A program made the position numbers and the translations under genes. Of a DNA stretch of 64,000 bases, positions 11,883-24,025 are shown piece by piece. The stretch comes from Chinchilla lanigera (Eukaryota > Chordata > Mammalia > Rodentia > Chinchillidae), in contig NW_004955472.1 in NCBI RefSeq assembly GCF_000276665.1, positions 12,226,961 to 12,290,960 of the forward strand, read 5' to 3'. The notes under the pieces are model-generated. The model saw only the letters and a list, made by a program, of their open reading frames with translations. It ran no database searches and was not told where the DNA came from. How positions within the stretch are numbered: the stretch's first letter is position 1; every line of letters begins with the position of its first letter.

Positions 11883-12325
11883 ATGTGCATGTTAGTTGAT
11901 GAGCATTTCAAAGAGCTTGGACCACAATTTTCCACGCACAGTTTACATTATGGGTAGAATTTGATAGTGCTGTGTCTTTATTTTCATGGCATATTGCTAA
12001 GTTGTATGGTTCATTTAACGCCAAGATTCTGGTGAAGAACACAAGCCCCAAGCACAGTTTAGACACCGAGTGATCTACTTTCTGACCCGCATGTGGCAAA
12101 GAGCACGGGCAGCTTGTGCCTCGCCACGCCCCCTGACAGCACCACAGCTACCACCAGGGACCAACAATCGCCGCCCCCCGACGCAGTCTGCTCCCTGAGC
12201 ATTGACACTGGAAAAATAATTAACTTCATTATTATTAAATTATTAATTTAATTATTTAAAGTAATTAATTCAGTGAAGCTGAGCCATTTGTATATTTGCT
12301 AAGATAGTACTGAAAAACAAGCTGT
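11883..12325. other. Intergenic DNA with a GC-rich then AT-rich patch
   Basis: 12090-12205 is C-rich (GCCACGCCCCCTGACAGCAC and CGCCGCCCCCCGACG). It is followed at 12215-12265 by almost pure A/T with ATTAATT/AATTAAT inverted words. No gene recognised. Confidence 0.4.
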
Positions 12326-12475
12326 GACAGGCGTGGTGGCTCACTCCTGTAATCCCAGCACTCGGGAGGCTGAGGCAGGAAGATTGCCGTGAGTTCAAGG
12401 CCAGCCTGGACTTCAAATTGGGTTCAAGGCCCGCCTGAGCTGCATAGCAAAACTCTGTCTCAGAAGGAAAAAAAA
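12326..12475 (+). repeat. B1 SINE
   Basis: GACAGGCGTGGTGGCTCACT head, 29-bp internal duplication and AACTCTGTCTCAGAAGG tail. Confidence 0.9.
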
Positions 12476-12489
12476 AGCTGTAAGGATTT

Positions 12490-12700
12490 CAGAGATGAAA
12501 CTCAAAACCTAGATGAGACTCAGGATTCAAGGTCCCTTCCACCTCTAATTAGCAGTGTGTAACTGAGTGAACAATCCTCTCCAAACCTTGGTCTCTACAT
12601 TTATGAAATTTAACAGATTCAGTGATTATATCATGAAATGAGGTATTTTTATTAATGTTAAATGTTGATGTATGATAAGCATTAAATAGCAGTTATTCTA
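12490..12700 (+). repeat. MIR SINE
   Basis: AGCAGTGTGTAACTGAGTGA and ACCTTGGTCTCTACATTTAT in MIR order, with a worn 3' part. Confidence 0.6.
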
Positions 12701-12760
12701 TACCAGCCTACAAGTAATTCCTTTTCATCATACAATTCTATGCATATTTTCCCTTCTCTT

Positions 12761-12879
12761 TTTTTTTTTTTGTGTGTTTGTTTTTGTTTTTTTGGTTTTT
12801 CTCCGGTACCAGGAACCGAACTCACGACCTTGCGCTTGCCAGGCAGGCGCTTTTGCCGCTGAGCTAAATCACCAGCCCC
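12761..12879 (-). repeat. ID SINE, young subfamily, minus strand
   Basis: Reverse complement reads GGGGCTGGTGATTTAGCTCA...GGCAAGCGCAAGGTCGTGAG with a long A/C tail. Flanked by TTCCCTTCTCTT on both sides. Confidence 0.93.
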
Positions 12880-12891
12880 TTCCCTTCTCTT

Positions 12892-14365
12892 AAAAAAACT
12901 ATTTGCTCTTTACTCTTACTCTTACAATATTATTTATGCTTGTAAAATGAAATTCACTGTGAGAAGAGACTAGATATTAACATACACATACATACACACA
13001 CACAATTTTTCTTTTGGAAAAATTTCTAAAAATAGTATTGATTTTGTGAAATGTGTTCACGGTAAAAAGTCATCATTTTGTGCTTTTTAAATTAATGCAG
13101 AATTAAGAAGTTTGCATCATGGTTCTAGTGAAACATATTCAGTCACTCTTTTCTTTCAAATCTATTTTCCCAGCCAAGATGAAAAATGTGGGTTAAACAT
13201 TTCCTCTCTATCTGACTCATTTTTGGCAGAAAAAGAACTCCAGATGCCAAAAGGAATACAAAACCTGCTAGGGGAAGAGGCGCAGGAAGGAGGGGGAGGC
13301 AGAAGAAGCTTGTCATACTTCATCAAGCTATCAAAACATCCAGAGGGTTAAAAAGGAGGGTGCATTATGCACTGACCTTCACAGGTAAAAATCGGGCTTC
13401 ATAAATATAATGGAAGTGAACCTCAGACCAAAGAGGATTAAAAGTTAGAGTGCTGCTTTACAAAATGACTCTACAACGATTCAGTTATTAGTAGAACAGC
13501 AACAAAATATATAAAACAACTTACACTGAAAACCAAATGTAAAATCTTGAAAAACATCACATTCCTGTACACTAACCAAGCAAGAGCTACACTTTAACTG
13601 GACTATTGTGAAAAGAAGCAGAGTGATGATTGGATAACTTAATCTTTAGAAACACTAGAAAGAAAAAAAAAAAAAGAAACACCTAGAAAGTTCTCAGTTT
13701 TTCCAAGCAATCTTTAGCTAATTTGTTTTACAATGATTGCTAAAATAAATTCATTATATCCTATAGCTCCCGTCATTCATGTAAATGTGTAATAAAAACA
13801 TTTAACGAATATCTTCTATACATCTTTGTATGTTTCATCTTTCTTATTTTGACCATCCTGAAATATAATGTCTATGCCCAGAACACATAAAAATTAAAAT
13901 GGACAGCACATTACTTCACATATCTGCATCTTTATTATTCATCAAAGTATTTCTCCAATACACTGTTTTTAACGCCTTTATAGGAAAAGTAAATAATGAA
14001 GTGCTAAATGAGATTTAGAAAGAGTTTAAGACAAAGAAGAACTAAAAGGCGGATTTGTGGGGTCTGTTATACCATTTAGTTAGTCAAAAAGCAATTACTC
14101 AGCACCAGCTAAGACCAAGACACTCTGCTAAAAAAGAATTAAGGATAAGAAACAGAGAAGGCATGGTTTGTACTTGAAATCCATTGTATGCTAGAAGCAA
14201 AGCGTGGATACACACATAAAAACAAGTCCATATTTTAAGTCTTATATGGTACTGTAAGTTATGTAAACACAAAAAATTTTTTCTTAATTTCTTCTGAGTT
14301 TCAATTTCCCCCTGTAAAGTGAAAAGGCCTAATATTACTAACTCTAATATTTTATGATAATACAT
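12892..14365. other. Intergenic DNA, nothing recognised
   Basis: AT-rich; CA-type run near 12981-13003 and an A-run at about 13661-13675. No gene seen; an 79-codon frame at 13112-13351 resembles nothing known. Confidence 0.4.
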
Positions 14366-14458
14366 TTTTCTGTGGCGGCAGTGGTGCTGGGGAGTGAACC
14401 ACCAGGGCCTTGTGCATGCAAGGCAAGAGCTCTACCACTGAGTCACACCCCTAGCCCC
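14366..14458 (-). repeat. Older ID SINE, minus strand
   Basis: GGGCCTTGTGCATGCAAGGC and CTACCACTGAGTCACACCCC: an ID form different from the young subfamily, without an A-tail. Confidence 0.75.
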
Positions 14459-14840
14459 TAAGATAAAACATTTATAGAAAAGATTTACTGCACTATTTGC
14501 TCCACAGAAAAATGAAAGATTATGATAAATTTGGCACTGGTATGAAAAGAAAGTAAAGCTTCTAAGCGAATGCCTTGGTTCAGCATAACAAAGATTACTA
14601 ACAGCAAATGTGTGATGAAAACGGTTACTCTGCCCCCGCCACTCTCCTGCTCTCCAAGGAACAATCTGCTCTGGAATCTGCTGACTAAAGAAAAAGGGCA
14701 AGCACTCCAACATTTCAGGTGTTCCTTACAGCTACCTTTGCCAAAATGAAGTTTCACTTCTACTGTTTCTTCTTTCTTGCCCTTTGTCTCGTATTTCTGT
14801 GATATACATGCTTGTGAGAGTTGTGAAAATAAAATAAAGC

Positions 14841-15012
14841 TAACCAGGCTCGTGCCCATAATCTCAACACTCTGGGAGGCTGAGAAAGTAAGATAGCAAC
14901 CTTGAGCCCATCCTGAACAACTTAGCTAGACCCTGCTTCAAAATAAAAATAAATAAATAAAACTAAGTATGAAGGCCCTAGGTTCAATCTCCAATACTGA
15001 AAGAAAAAAAAA
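14841..15012 (+). repeat. Dimeric B1-ID SINE
   Basis: B1 part (CATAATCTCAACACTCTGGG), an AAATA linker, then an ID part (GGCCCTAGGTTCAATCTCCA) and an A-tail. Confidence 0.65.
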
Positions 15013-15106
15013 GGTAAAGCTAAATACACACACAAGCTCCTCCATAAATTATAGATTTTATTACCATTGCTATGGTTATCATTATTTTTGCTTTTTAAAG
15101 ACAGAA

Positions 15107-15258
15107 ACAGCCAGGTGTGGTGGTACATGCCAGTAATCCCAGCACTCAGGAGGCTGAGGCAGGAGGATTGTTGAGAGTTCAAGGCCAGCCTGGGCTACAA
15201 AGTGAGCTCCAGGCCAGCCTGAACTGTGTAGCAAGACCCTGTCTCAAAAACATAAAAA
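15107..15258 (+). repeat. B1 SINE
   Basis: GCCAGGTGTGGTGGTACATG head, 29-bp duplication (GTTCAAGGCCAGCC and GCTCCAGGCCAGCC) and GACCCTGTCTC tail. Confidence 0.95.
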
Positions 15259-15295
15259 AAAAGTTAAAAAAATTTAAAAAGACAAAAACAAGGAT

Positions 15296-15422
15296 TTAGC
15301 CAGGCATGGTGGTGCACACCTATAATACCAACACTTGGGAGGCTGAGGCAGGAGGATTGCCACAAGTTCAACATCAGCCTAAATTACAGAGAAAGACCCT
15401 GTTTCAAAAAAAAAAAAAAAAA
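15296..15422 (+). repeat. B1 SINE without the internal duplication
   Basis: Directly follows the previous B1 in the same direction. GCCAGGCATGGTGGTGCACA head and CCCTGTTTC tail with long A-run; only one copy of the duplicated block remains. Confidence 0.92.
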
Positions 15423-15511
15423 GAAATGAAAGAAAAGACAAGAGAAAGACAGAGAAAAAAAAATAAAGATTTGAATTACTGACCTTAATGAATTGTAACA
15501 TTTTTAACTGA

Positions 15512-15604
15512 GGGGCTGGGGAAATAACTCAGTGGCATAAGTGCCTGCCTGGCAAGCGCAAGGTCATGAGTTCAATCCCTGATACTGAAAAAAAAAAAAA
15601 AAAA
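15512..15604 (+). repeat. ID SINE
   Basis: GGGGCTGGGGAAATAACTCA head and GGCAAGCGCAAGGTCATGAG; target repeats AACATTTTTAAC and AACATTTTTCAC. Confidence 0.93.
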
Positions 15605-15627
15605 AACATTTTTCACAGAGTATTTTA

Positions 15628-15745
15628 ATTATTTGTTTGCAGACCCTTGAAGACAGGAATTGTCTAGTTCATTCTTATATTTGTAATGCCATGGTCACAG
15701 TTCCCATTCAGTAAGTATTTGTTGACTGCATCGATGTATGAATGT
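15628..15745 (+). repeat. L2-type 3' end
   Basis: TTGAAGACAGGAATTGTCTA and CAGTAAGTATTTGTTGACTG match the end of L2-type elements. Confidence 0.5.
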
Positions 15746-16949
15746 CCCATCCCCTAAAGAACTGGAGAAGAAAAGGGCATAGGAGAGAAAACCAAAAAGA
15801 GAACTTCTACTACCCAAGGTTGGGTCATTTACTTACTGACTGCTTCTGCCTACCAGGCCTGGCAATGATCTCACTCACAGAACCTGTTGGGCTGGTCCCA
15901 TTACTAGGCAAGGTGAGTCTGATGTCTCATGCAAAACACAGCAAACTTGGCAAACAGATCGCAAGAACAAATCTGTCTGGTAAGCCAGATCTCATTATCC
16001 GCCGTGGAATTTGGCCAGTTACACTGAGATTATGGTAGGTTGAGAAATCTGAACTTTAGCCACCCATAAATAAAAGCATAAGAGTTAGCTACTCCCTATT
16101 GCTTCTGGCTGATCTTTAATTCTTTTTTTCAAAATGAAAACACTTGCTTTGGAATGTGTGAATTTTCTTCTCAACTACAGAGAAATATAAGTCAAACTGA
16201 TTCAGTTTTCTTAATGTCAACAATCTACAAATGTCTTTATTAAAATAATTTAAATGTATTGAATAATAATAACTGGAATCAAAATATAGTACCTGTCATG
16301 AATCATCAAAAAATTACGATAGGTGCAGAAAAAGAAATAACATAAATAAAATTAGTCTCTGGTATTGCCCTCTTCCATTAGACTTGAACCAAAAAGCTCA
16401 AAGCCTCAAGAAAGTGTTCTCTTCTGTCCTTGGCTGTAGATTCAGAAAGGTGAACTTGCTTTCACAACAGTATTGCACATTCATGCAGGAAAACTAAGCA
16501 AATTTTCTTGTTCCTCTTTAAGCAATTTTCCAAGTAAGCAGAAGTTTTTCTCAGGATTACAATGCTTGTGGAACAACGTTAAAAAGCTTTTTGGACAGTC
16601 TTCTTGACAAAGTCCTCTCCAATAAATGAATCAGGAGGGGTTAACTGGAATTTCTTTCACCTTAAAAAATGGTTCAGAGCAGGATCTCAAAAACTAGACA
16701 GTCTCTTCACAAGTTACAAGCTGCTCATCTTACGCATACCTCTTCAGGATCTCAGAGTTCCCCCCTGTTTTTTTCTTTTCCTCCCAAGAAATCTCTTTTG
16801 CACTGAAGAACATTATTTTTCTCTCTTCTACCACCAACCTCTCTGTTCCATTTTTCTGTTTTCATGTGAGTTTTTGCTTTGGTGGACAGCTAATGAGAAA
16901 GAGGTAGTAGTATGAAAAGTCATAGAGAGCCAAGCTGTTTCTCCAGGCA
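15746..16949. other. Intergenic DNA with an exon-like patch
   Basis: No repeat recognised. At about 15856-15910 a stretch follows CTGCCTACCAG and ends AGGCAAGGTGAGT, a strong splice-donor match. The frame through it is open but resembles no known protein. Confidence 0.3.
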
Positions 16950-17105
16950 ATGAGAAATTATAGAAAGAATGCTGAACTGACATCAGAAAGCGTGGGGATT
17001 GATGCTGACAGCAAGGCTTACCTCCTGGCCTGGGAAGTCAGGGAATCTCTTGAATATTTTGGCTTCCTCATTAAGACAACTTAGAGCCCCGTCTACCTAA
17101 CAAAA
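16950..17105 (+). repeat. MIR SINE
   Basis: GAAAGAATGCTGAACTGACA, a worn middle, then GGCTTCCTCATTAAGACAAC: MIR or MIR-like order. Confidence 0.45.
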
Positions 17106-17704
17106 ATTTCAATAAAATCAAATCAGACTGCATGACAATATTACAGTGCATTAATTTGTGGAATGTGCATCTCCATATTCATAAGAATTTGTGCGATGAA
17201 GGTGTTAGGTACCCAGCTACAAAAGAGGCATCAGACATCTACAACCTTCTCTTTCCTCTTGCCTGAACTAACTCGGGTATATTTCGGAGTTCCTTCCTAA
17301 AGGCACAGGGAATCCACACATACAAAGATTCCCACCATCTTTAGTGTATTCTATATATTTGCTTCGCTTCTTAAAGCTTTTCCTGCCTGACTGACAGTCT
17401 GATGTTGGTCATGACTTCCTTCTCAATGACCATTTGTGTACTTGTTCCAGTGGTAGTCTGGTTGTTTGTGAGCACCTGGATTGGGTTAGAAGTGAATGGG
17501 TGGGTGACATTTTGGTGGAAAAGAGACTTGGGATCAAACACTGACACTAAAACAAAACAACCACAATACCTTGAACTTGTCATCTGATTTTTCTGAGGCT
17601 TCATTTCCTAATTTGCATATAGAAGGCTCTAATCTCTGCACTTTAGGATGCTGATAAGAATAAAAGAAGATAATTACGTAGTTACAGAATTTTCTTTGCT
17701 CCTC
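17106..17704. other. Intergenic DNA, nothing recognised
   Basis: Opposed frames at 17371-17604 (-) and 17402-17587 (+) resemble no known protein. Confidence 0.4.
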
Positions 17705-18150
17705 AGTTAAAATGTGTTACTTTGCAAGGACTGTTATAACAAAGTTCCATAAACTGAGTGGCTCAGGAAGAGAAATTTGTTGTCTCATTGTACCAAAGAC
17801 TGGAAGTCCAAGATGGAGGAGTCAGCACAGTCACATTCCCTCTCAAGGCACTAGGCAAGGATCCTTTTAGGCCTTTTTCCTAGCTTCTGCTAGTTTCTTG
17901 ACTTGCAGCAGGATAAATACAACCTTCAGATGGCATTCTCCATATACATCTCTGTCTTACCAAAATTTTCCTTTCATGAGGATACCAGGCATATTGGATT
18001 AAGAGCTCATCATACTCCAGGTAGGTCAAATCTTAACCAATTACATCTACAATGATTCATTTTCCAAATAAAGTCATAGTTGGGAGCACTAGGGGTCAGA
18101 GTTTCAACATATCAATTTAGGGTGGGAGGGACACAACTCTATACATAACA
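17705..18150 (-). repeat. Ancient interspersed repeat, family not assigned
   Basis: ACTGTTATAACAAAGTTCCA start and AGGATACCAGGCATATTGGA in the middle. These are the reverse complement of a widespread mammalian repeat; a plus-strand relative lies at 43382-43735. Confidence 0.6.
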
Positions 18151-18724
18151 AGTGGAGTGAGAAAATTTCCAAGGTCTGAAAGTTTGGCAAATTTCATGCA
18201 GGAGTTAAAAACAAAGAAACCATGCAGTGTGTCATGCCTGATTGGTTGCTATCTCTTTTTGTAAGCATGGATTTTTAAAAACTGCATAAATTTCTCAAAC
18301 AGCTACCATAGTCTGATATTCCACTTTGATTATGAAGACTTATATTTCCAAAACAATGAATGAAATAATGCTGACCTCTACCTTCTAGAAGCTTATAATC
18401 AAAAGAGTATAATGAAAACACTACCCTTACAGATACTGAAATACAAATTAAACAGATGGCACACGATTAAAATACAACCCAAACAATGATAGAATATTTT
18501 ATTTTGCAGAGCTGAGTCTTAATACCATATGAATGTGAGCTGAAAGAAAAGTCATACTGGGTCCAGAAAAAGAAGGCTACTGGAGGTGTTTGAGGTGGCC
18601 CTTGCAGAGAGAGAGCATGGAAAGCTCAAAAGCGACTCTTGTAAACGACATGGCCTCCTCTTGGGGATGTATCAATGATTCTAGTTCTACTGAGCAACAA
18701 TGTGTAAAGTTTCAATCCCCTTTC

Positions 18725-18960
18725 AAAAATTATTGGCCATAATAAATTACATAGATGCGGTTTTAAATATTTAAAATATGTCCCCTTTTGTAAAAGGAGA
18801 AGGGGCCAACAAATGCGGGAAGGTGGGCAGGAGAGGAAGGGAAGGGAATGAAAAGCAAATCAAGATGTATTATGTACATGCACCAACTCCCCAAGATAAA
18901 CGTAATCACTATGTACTGCAAACATGGACTAATAAAAACAAATTATAAAATATTTCATCT
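18725..18960 (+). repeat. LINE-1-like 3' UTR remnant (tentative)
   Basis: G/A-rich GGAAGGGAAGGGAATG, then TATTATGTACATGCACCAAC and ACTAATAAAAACA at the end: the layout of rodent LINE-1 3' tails. Confidence 0.35.
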
Positions 18961-19562
18961 ATAGTCTCCTAGAAATGTTTGGCAAAGAAATTTCTAATCA
19001 CATTGAGAATACTGACAAGAGAAAAATCTTGTATGCCCTTACTGGAAATTTTCTCAGTTTAATATATGTCTGAAATTCTTCTAAGTTTCACTCCAAACTA
19101 ATCAGTATTGAAATCACTATTGCTTCAGTACTTGGTGTGCATACATACTAGGCCAGATATTGTTCATAATATAAAAGGAGAGAAATAATTGCTTTTTAGC
19201 TCCAGAAATAATTGAAATACAGATAAATGGAATATATACATATATATTCTTCATCAAATGATGGTTTTATGTTAGACATTATCTCTGTTATTTGATATAT
19301 ATCAGAGTTATTACCCTCCATCGCTAATCTGCTACACTGTGAATACCTTGATGAAGAAATTACATCTCATGCATATCAAACATGAAGAAATTGCACCGGT
19401 CTGTACCAAACTTGTCAAAGATTAAAAAAGAAGAAGAAAAAAAGATGAATAAAAATGAATTTTATTATACCCCAAAACTGAAAGTAGTATCCTTCCCAAA
19501 TAGAGATATCCAGAATTGTCCAGATGGTTGTGTCATACTCTCTTTAAAATTAAAGATTTTTC

Positions 19563-19632
19563 AGCTAGACATATAGCTTAGGCACTTGCCTACTATAAGC
19601 AAGACCCTGGGTTCAATACCCAGTACTACAAA
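19563..19632 (+). repeat. Old ID SINE
   Basis: GCTAGACATATAGCTTAGGC and ACCCTGGGTTCAATACCCAG; box A and box B text preserved. Confidence 0.7.
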
Positions 19633-22085
19633 TTAAGATAATAACAAATAGTTTTTAAAAGATTTTAAACACGGACTGTCCAATTAAAATAAGATACATT
19701 TTCTTGTTTCTTTGAGTTCATAGATCTTGAATAGATTTATCAAATCTGCACTGGTACAATAACTAAGCTTTCTACTTTTTGATAATTAAATGTGTAAACA
19801 ATTAAATGAAGGAAAGAATCCTACTGGAGAAACCTGTAGAAAAGTGGAATTTCACATGTCTCCTGTAGGTGGCAAACTCCTTCAATTTGTTAGATTTCCT
19901 GTCTCCTCCAGAATCACCATAAAAATTGTGCTGTAAAACTCCATAGTTTTGCATATATTGTACCATAGAAGAAACCATAAATGTATCTCCTCCTATAAGC
20001 TTATTTTTATATCTTTGAGCTTCTTGTAAAAAATTTTATGGAAAGTCAATAAGAAATATGATTGCGTAAGTACCATAAAGAAATAGAATTTTGCAAGACT
20101 TTTGTGCAAGACTGTCTTAAATACTTTCAGTTTCAATGGTCTACTCTTAGGAAATCATTGCTTTCCCACAATTCATTATTATTTTCCTGAAGTATTCATT
20201 TCCCCCAAAATATGAAAATGAAGTAATTCTATTAAGCCCTGATTTTTAAAAGTAAGCCAGAAATATATTTTTTTCAGGTCCACTGTGACGACAACAACAA
20301 ATAAAATGGAGTAAGAGTGGCATGTTTTATCCTTTAAATTGAATATAGAATAATCAAGCGAGGTACATTAATCCAAGTACCTTGCTCTAATTTCCTTCCA
20401 AAGCAGGGTATGAGATCCCTGAATGTTTTAAATAATCTCCCCCATTCTCCACTTCCCTTTGTGGTAACATGGTCTATATTTTTCTTATGCAGGAAATACG
20501 GCTGGAAAATATCTTGCATGTCATGAAAGCTGAAGAGCAAGCTAAAATTAATCTAAGAGCACACCAAACAGGAACAGCAAGAATTGAAGATGCCTGTCCT
20601 GTTTCCAAAAGTAAGGAGATAAGTAAAAAGAACAATGACATGTTATAGCCTAAGAGCTAAAATTAAATGCGTGTAAACAATTCTTGTTGAAACTAGAAGC
20701 CAATGTGGATTACGCAAACCAAATAGAGTCCTGCCAAGACATGCCAGGGTAAGAGTCACCCAACGCGGAGGCATGGCGATGATAGAAATGAGTTCATACT
20801 GGAAAGCCACAGAAGGCTCTGCATTTGTGTGGCAGCTATCACATTCCAAGCTAACCTGTAACATATGCCTAAAACCTGTATTTCTTCTTTATCTCACCCA
20901 AAAAGCTAGAGCTGCTCAGATATAGGAATCGAAATGAGCACTTTAGCTGATGTATAATTATTTCTCCAACGTATATCTCCTGAGCAACCACTCTGGGCTG
21001 GGTTCTGTAACAGAAGCCATGACTAATACAAGACAAACAAGGCATGGTCAGAGGAGTGAGGAGGCCAGACCTATATACAAATAAATGAGAACGATAAGTG
21101 AGAAGGGAGGGAAAATTGGTTGAAACGAAACTGATGCACTACTGTTCGAATGTGGAAGAGCCACGTAGACTCAAGCTGAAATCAGCTTCTACGATGCCGC
21201 CCCAGAGACCTTTCAGGTGTACTTTCAATGATCATTCTCAAAGGTATGCATGGAGCCTGGGGAGTTACAGAAAAGAACAATATCTATTAAACAGACATGT
21301 GACTTCTAACTGTAATAAAAAAGCAACTATAAACCCTTTTAAGTAAACTAAAAAAAAAAGCAAATACACATTAATAAATATAAGTAAATTTAAAGATATC
21401 TCATTACTTTAAAAGAATGAGGTGGCTTTAGCATGGGAACATTTTCATACCTTCAGAAGTGAAAGAGAACAGCCAGGCAGAAAGACTCTAGTCTCCAGAC
21501 TAAGTTTATTATTTGCTGCAACTTAAAAACTGTTATGTTATACTTTTACAATTATATATACTTAAATTTTGTATAAGTTTTCTTTTGTTGGTGTTTCTAT
21601 TACCTATTTTTACCTACCAAAAAAGTTATCTTATAGCCAAATGTACAGTGTGTGAAGATTTTTAGTTTTGTCCTGCATATTCTTGGCTGTTTTTGTCCTT
21701 TTCTCAGTGGCTAATTTGCAAGCCTTATTTTCACGTTTAAAGCCTACAATCTAATTAATTCATGCATATTATAATTTCAATTAATAAGCAATGTATTTTT
21801 CCCAACTTTTTTATTAAATGGATTTCTTGCCCCACATCAGCCTAAGGTAATCTGCTATCATTTTTCTTTCTCTGCATTATAAGAAATGAGGGAGAAGGAC
21901 AAACAGAAAAAGCACTCAAGAAAAGAAGAAAGGATTAATTGTCTTTTTCATGACGTGGAACTGACAAATGTGTGTTAACTGTAGCACTTACATTTAGAGT
22001 TAAGTTTACAACCTAGGCCCTGTTCCGTGGTTTCTTTTTCATAATGATCGACACAATTTCCTCTTTTAGCCAAAAATTTCTCTTT
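19633..22085. other. Intergenic DNA, nothing firmly recognised
   Basis: About 2.4 kb of AT-rich DNA. A faint ancient repeat (CTGAGCAACCACTCTGGGCT) lies near 20980. No coding frame resembles a known protein. Confidence 0.4.
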
Positions 22086-22206
22086 GACAGACTGCAGATG
22101 TATCTCAGTAGTAAAGCATGAGACCTTGTGTTTAATCTCCAGTACTACAAACATAAACACACACACACACACATGCACACACATGCACACACACACGTAC
22201 ACACAC
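22086..22206 (+). repeat. Old ID SINE with CA microsatellite tail
   Basis: GACTGCAGATGTATCTCAGT...AATCTCCAGTACTACAAAC, then a mixed CA / CATG repeat (about 22156-22206) grown from the A-rich tail. Confidence 0.75.
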
Positions 22207-22829
22207 ATACTCATTCCTCTTTGAGTAAGTTCATGTCTACAATGATTCCGGCTCCTCAGATGTGACTGGGACATTCTCACCTATTGAAAATTTATAAAGA
22301 TAAAACTCCAGAGTACCACTGGATCAGCCAAACTATTCTCTAGATATGAGGCAGAATGACATAAAGAGAAAGCCAGTGTGGCATATACAGGATGTGGGGC
22401 TCAACCTAGCAACTCAAATCAGCCAGTGACCTTTCACAAAGAAGACAAAAACAAATACTCAGAGAAGCAGTCACCACATCTGTACCAGTGTTCCACAAGT
22501 AAAACATCCAGCCACTCCTAGCACCACAGACTGACTTGACAAGACTAGACTTTCCCAGTCACAGGACTATCAGGGCTGGTCTGAATTCATGTCAGCTTAC
22601 TGTCAAGGGGGCAGTGAGACCCATTTCTGTGGTCAGTCGACATATGCATGATTACCCAATAGACAAAATGAGGAAAAACAAACACATGCACCCACGTCTA
22701 CAAAGTTCTTTTGAAAAGGAATTTGAAGTACAGAAACTGAACTAAAAGAAAGTAATATTCATTCAGTAGTATGAATTAAACACGAGAAATCTTTAAAGTA
22801 GTTCCTAGTTTCAGTAGAAAATATTTTGA

Positions 22830-22985
22830 GCCAATCTTGATGGTGCACACCTGTAACGCCAGCTACATTGGAGGATGGGGCAGGAGGATTGCTAAATTTG
22901 AGCCCAGCCTGGGCAGTTTAATGAGATACTGTCCTCCCCAAAAAAATTTTTTAAGTTTGAGATATAGCTCAGTGATAGTGCCCCT
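22830..22985 (+). repeat. Dimeric B1-ID SINE
   Basis: B1 part (TCTTGATGGTGCACACCTGT...GCCCAGCCTGGGCAGTTTAA), an A-rich linker, then an ID part (GAGATATAGCTCAGTGATAG...GGGTACAGCCCC). Confidence 0.75.
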
Positions 22986-22997
22986 GGGTACAGCCCC

Positions 22998-23236
22998 AAT
23001 TATCCTGAAGAAAGAGGGAGAAGAAGACAAGGAGGAAGAAGTAGAGGATGTAGGAAGTGGAGGGAGAGGAGGAAGAGGAGGGATGGGAGGTAAGAGAAAG
23101 AGAAAAGGAAGAGGAGGTGAAAGAAGAGGAGAGAGAGGGAGTGAAGGAGGAGGAAAAGGAAAAGGAGGGAGAGGAAGAATGAAGAAGAGTGAGAGAAAAG
23201 AAGAAGAAAGAAGAGATGGAAGAGAAGAAGAGGTAG
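22998..23236 (+). repeat. Polypurine (GA-rich) tract
   Basis: About 240 bp that is almost entirely A and G on the + strand, in imperfect GGA/GAA units, directly after a B1-ID dimer. The long frames on both strands here are composition artefacts. Confidence 0.95.
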
Positions 23237-23369
23237 CTTCAGTGTGAAGCAGCAAAAAAGTTCCAGTTGTCCTTGATGGCATTGATTAGTTCACTATGAA
23301 TATACTAGATAACAACAAGCAAGTGGAAAAACTAAGATAAATTAATAGTACAATAATAAGCATAATTTA

Positions 23370-23560
23370 CTAGATATATGTGCCAGATAGTTTGCTATAT
23401 TTTGCTATATAGATCAATCTTCATAATAATCTCATGAAATAAGTTTGATAATTCATTTCAAAGATAGGAAACTAAATCAAATCTAAATTAAATATTTTCC
23501 CAAAAATACTCAGCTAGAATAGCAGAGCCAAAATCCATCTCCAAATGAACCGTCTCCACT
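23370..23560 (-). repeat. MIR SINE, minus strand
   Basis: TATGTGCCAGATAGTTTGCT, CATAATAATCTCATGAAATA and ATACTCAGCTAGAATAGCAG in MIR reverse-complement order. Confidence 0.65.
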
Positions 23561-23955
23561 ACACTATCATCACCAATTTATTACCGTTGTGTCCACTCTG
23601 TCCCGCTGTGTGGGTTTGCAAATAAAGAGTTATTGTAACACAAATATCCTCATTTCTTCATTTCATTGTCTATGGCTATTGTGGTGCTACAACAGCATAG
23701 CTGAATCATTTTGACAAGACCCACATAGCCTGCAAAGGCTAAACAATTTACTCCCCGGCCCTCTGCAGAAAGTTGGTCCACAGAATGCAGTACGCCACTA
23801 CAGATTTTTTTTTTTAAAGGCTGAGTATAAGAAGTTTCAGAGACTTATGAAATTCTAAGAAATGGGTGTGTACTACAGTCAAATTATTTATTATACTTAG
23901 CTTGAGACATTCTGCCTATGCGTAGATTCCACTCTTTAATACTGAGTTGAAAAGG

Positions 23956-24025
23956 GAGGCTGGGGATATGACTATGTGGTAGATCTTGGTTACAGGCCCC
24001 AGGTTCAATCCCTAGCACCACACCA
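23956..24025 (+). repeat. Old ID SINE
   Basis: GGCTGGGGATATGACTATGT and CCCAGGTTCAATCCCTAGCA. Confidence 0.75.

Noticed and set aside
22141..22206. CRISPR-like regular repeats
   Set aside because: Simple CA/CATG microsatellite in a vertebrate genome; no repeat-spacer structure.
22837..23282. Long frames on both strands at the purine tract
   Set aside because: Pure low-complexity composition (Gly/Arg/Glu or Ser/Pro/Leu).
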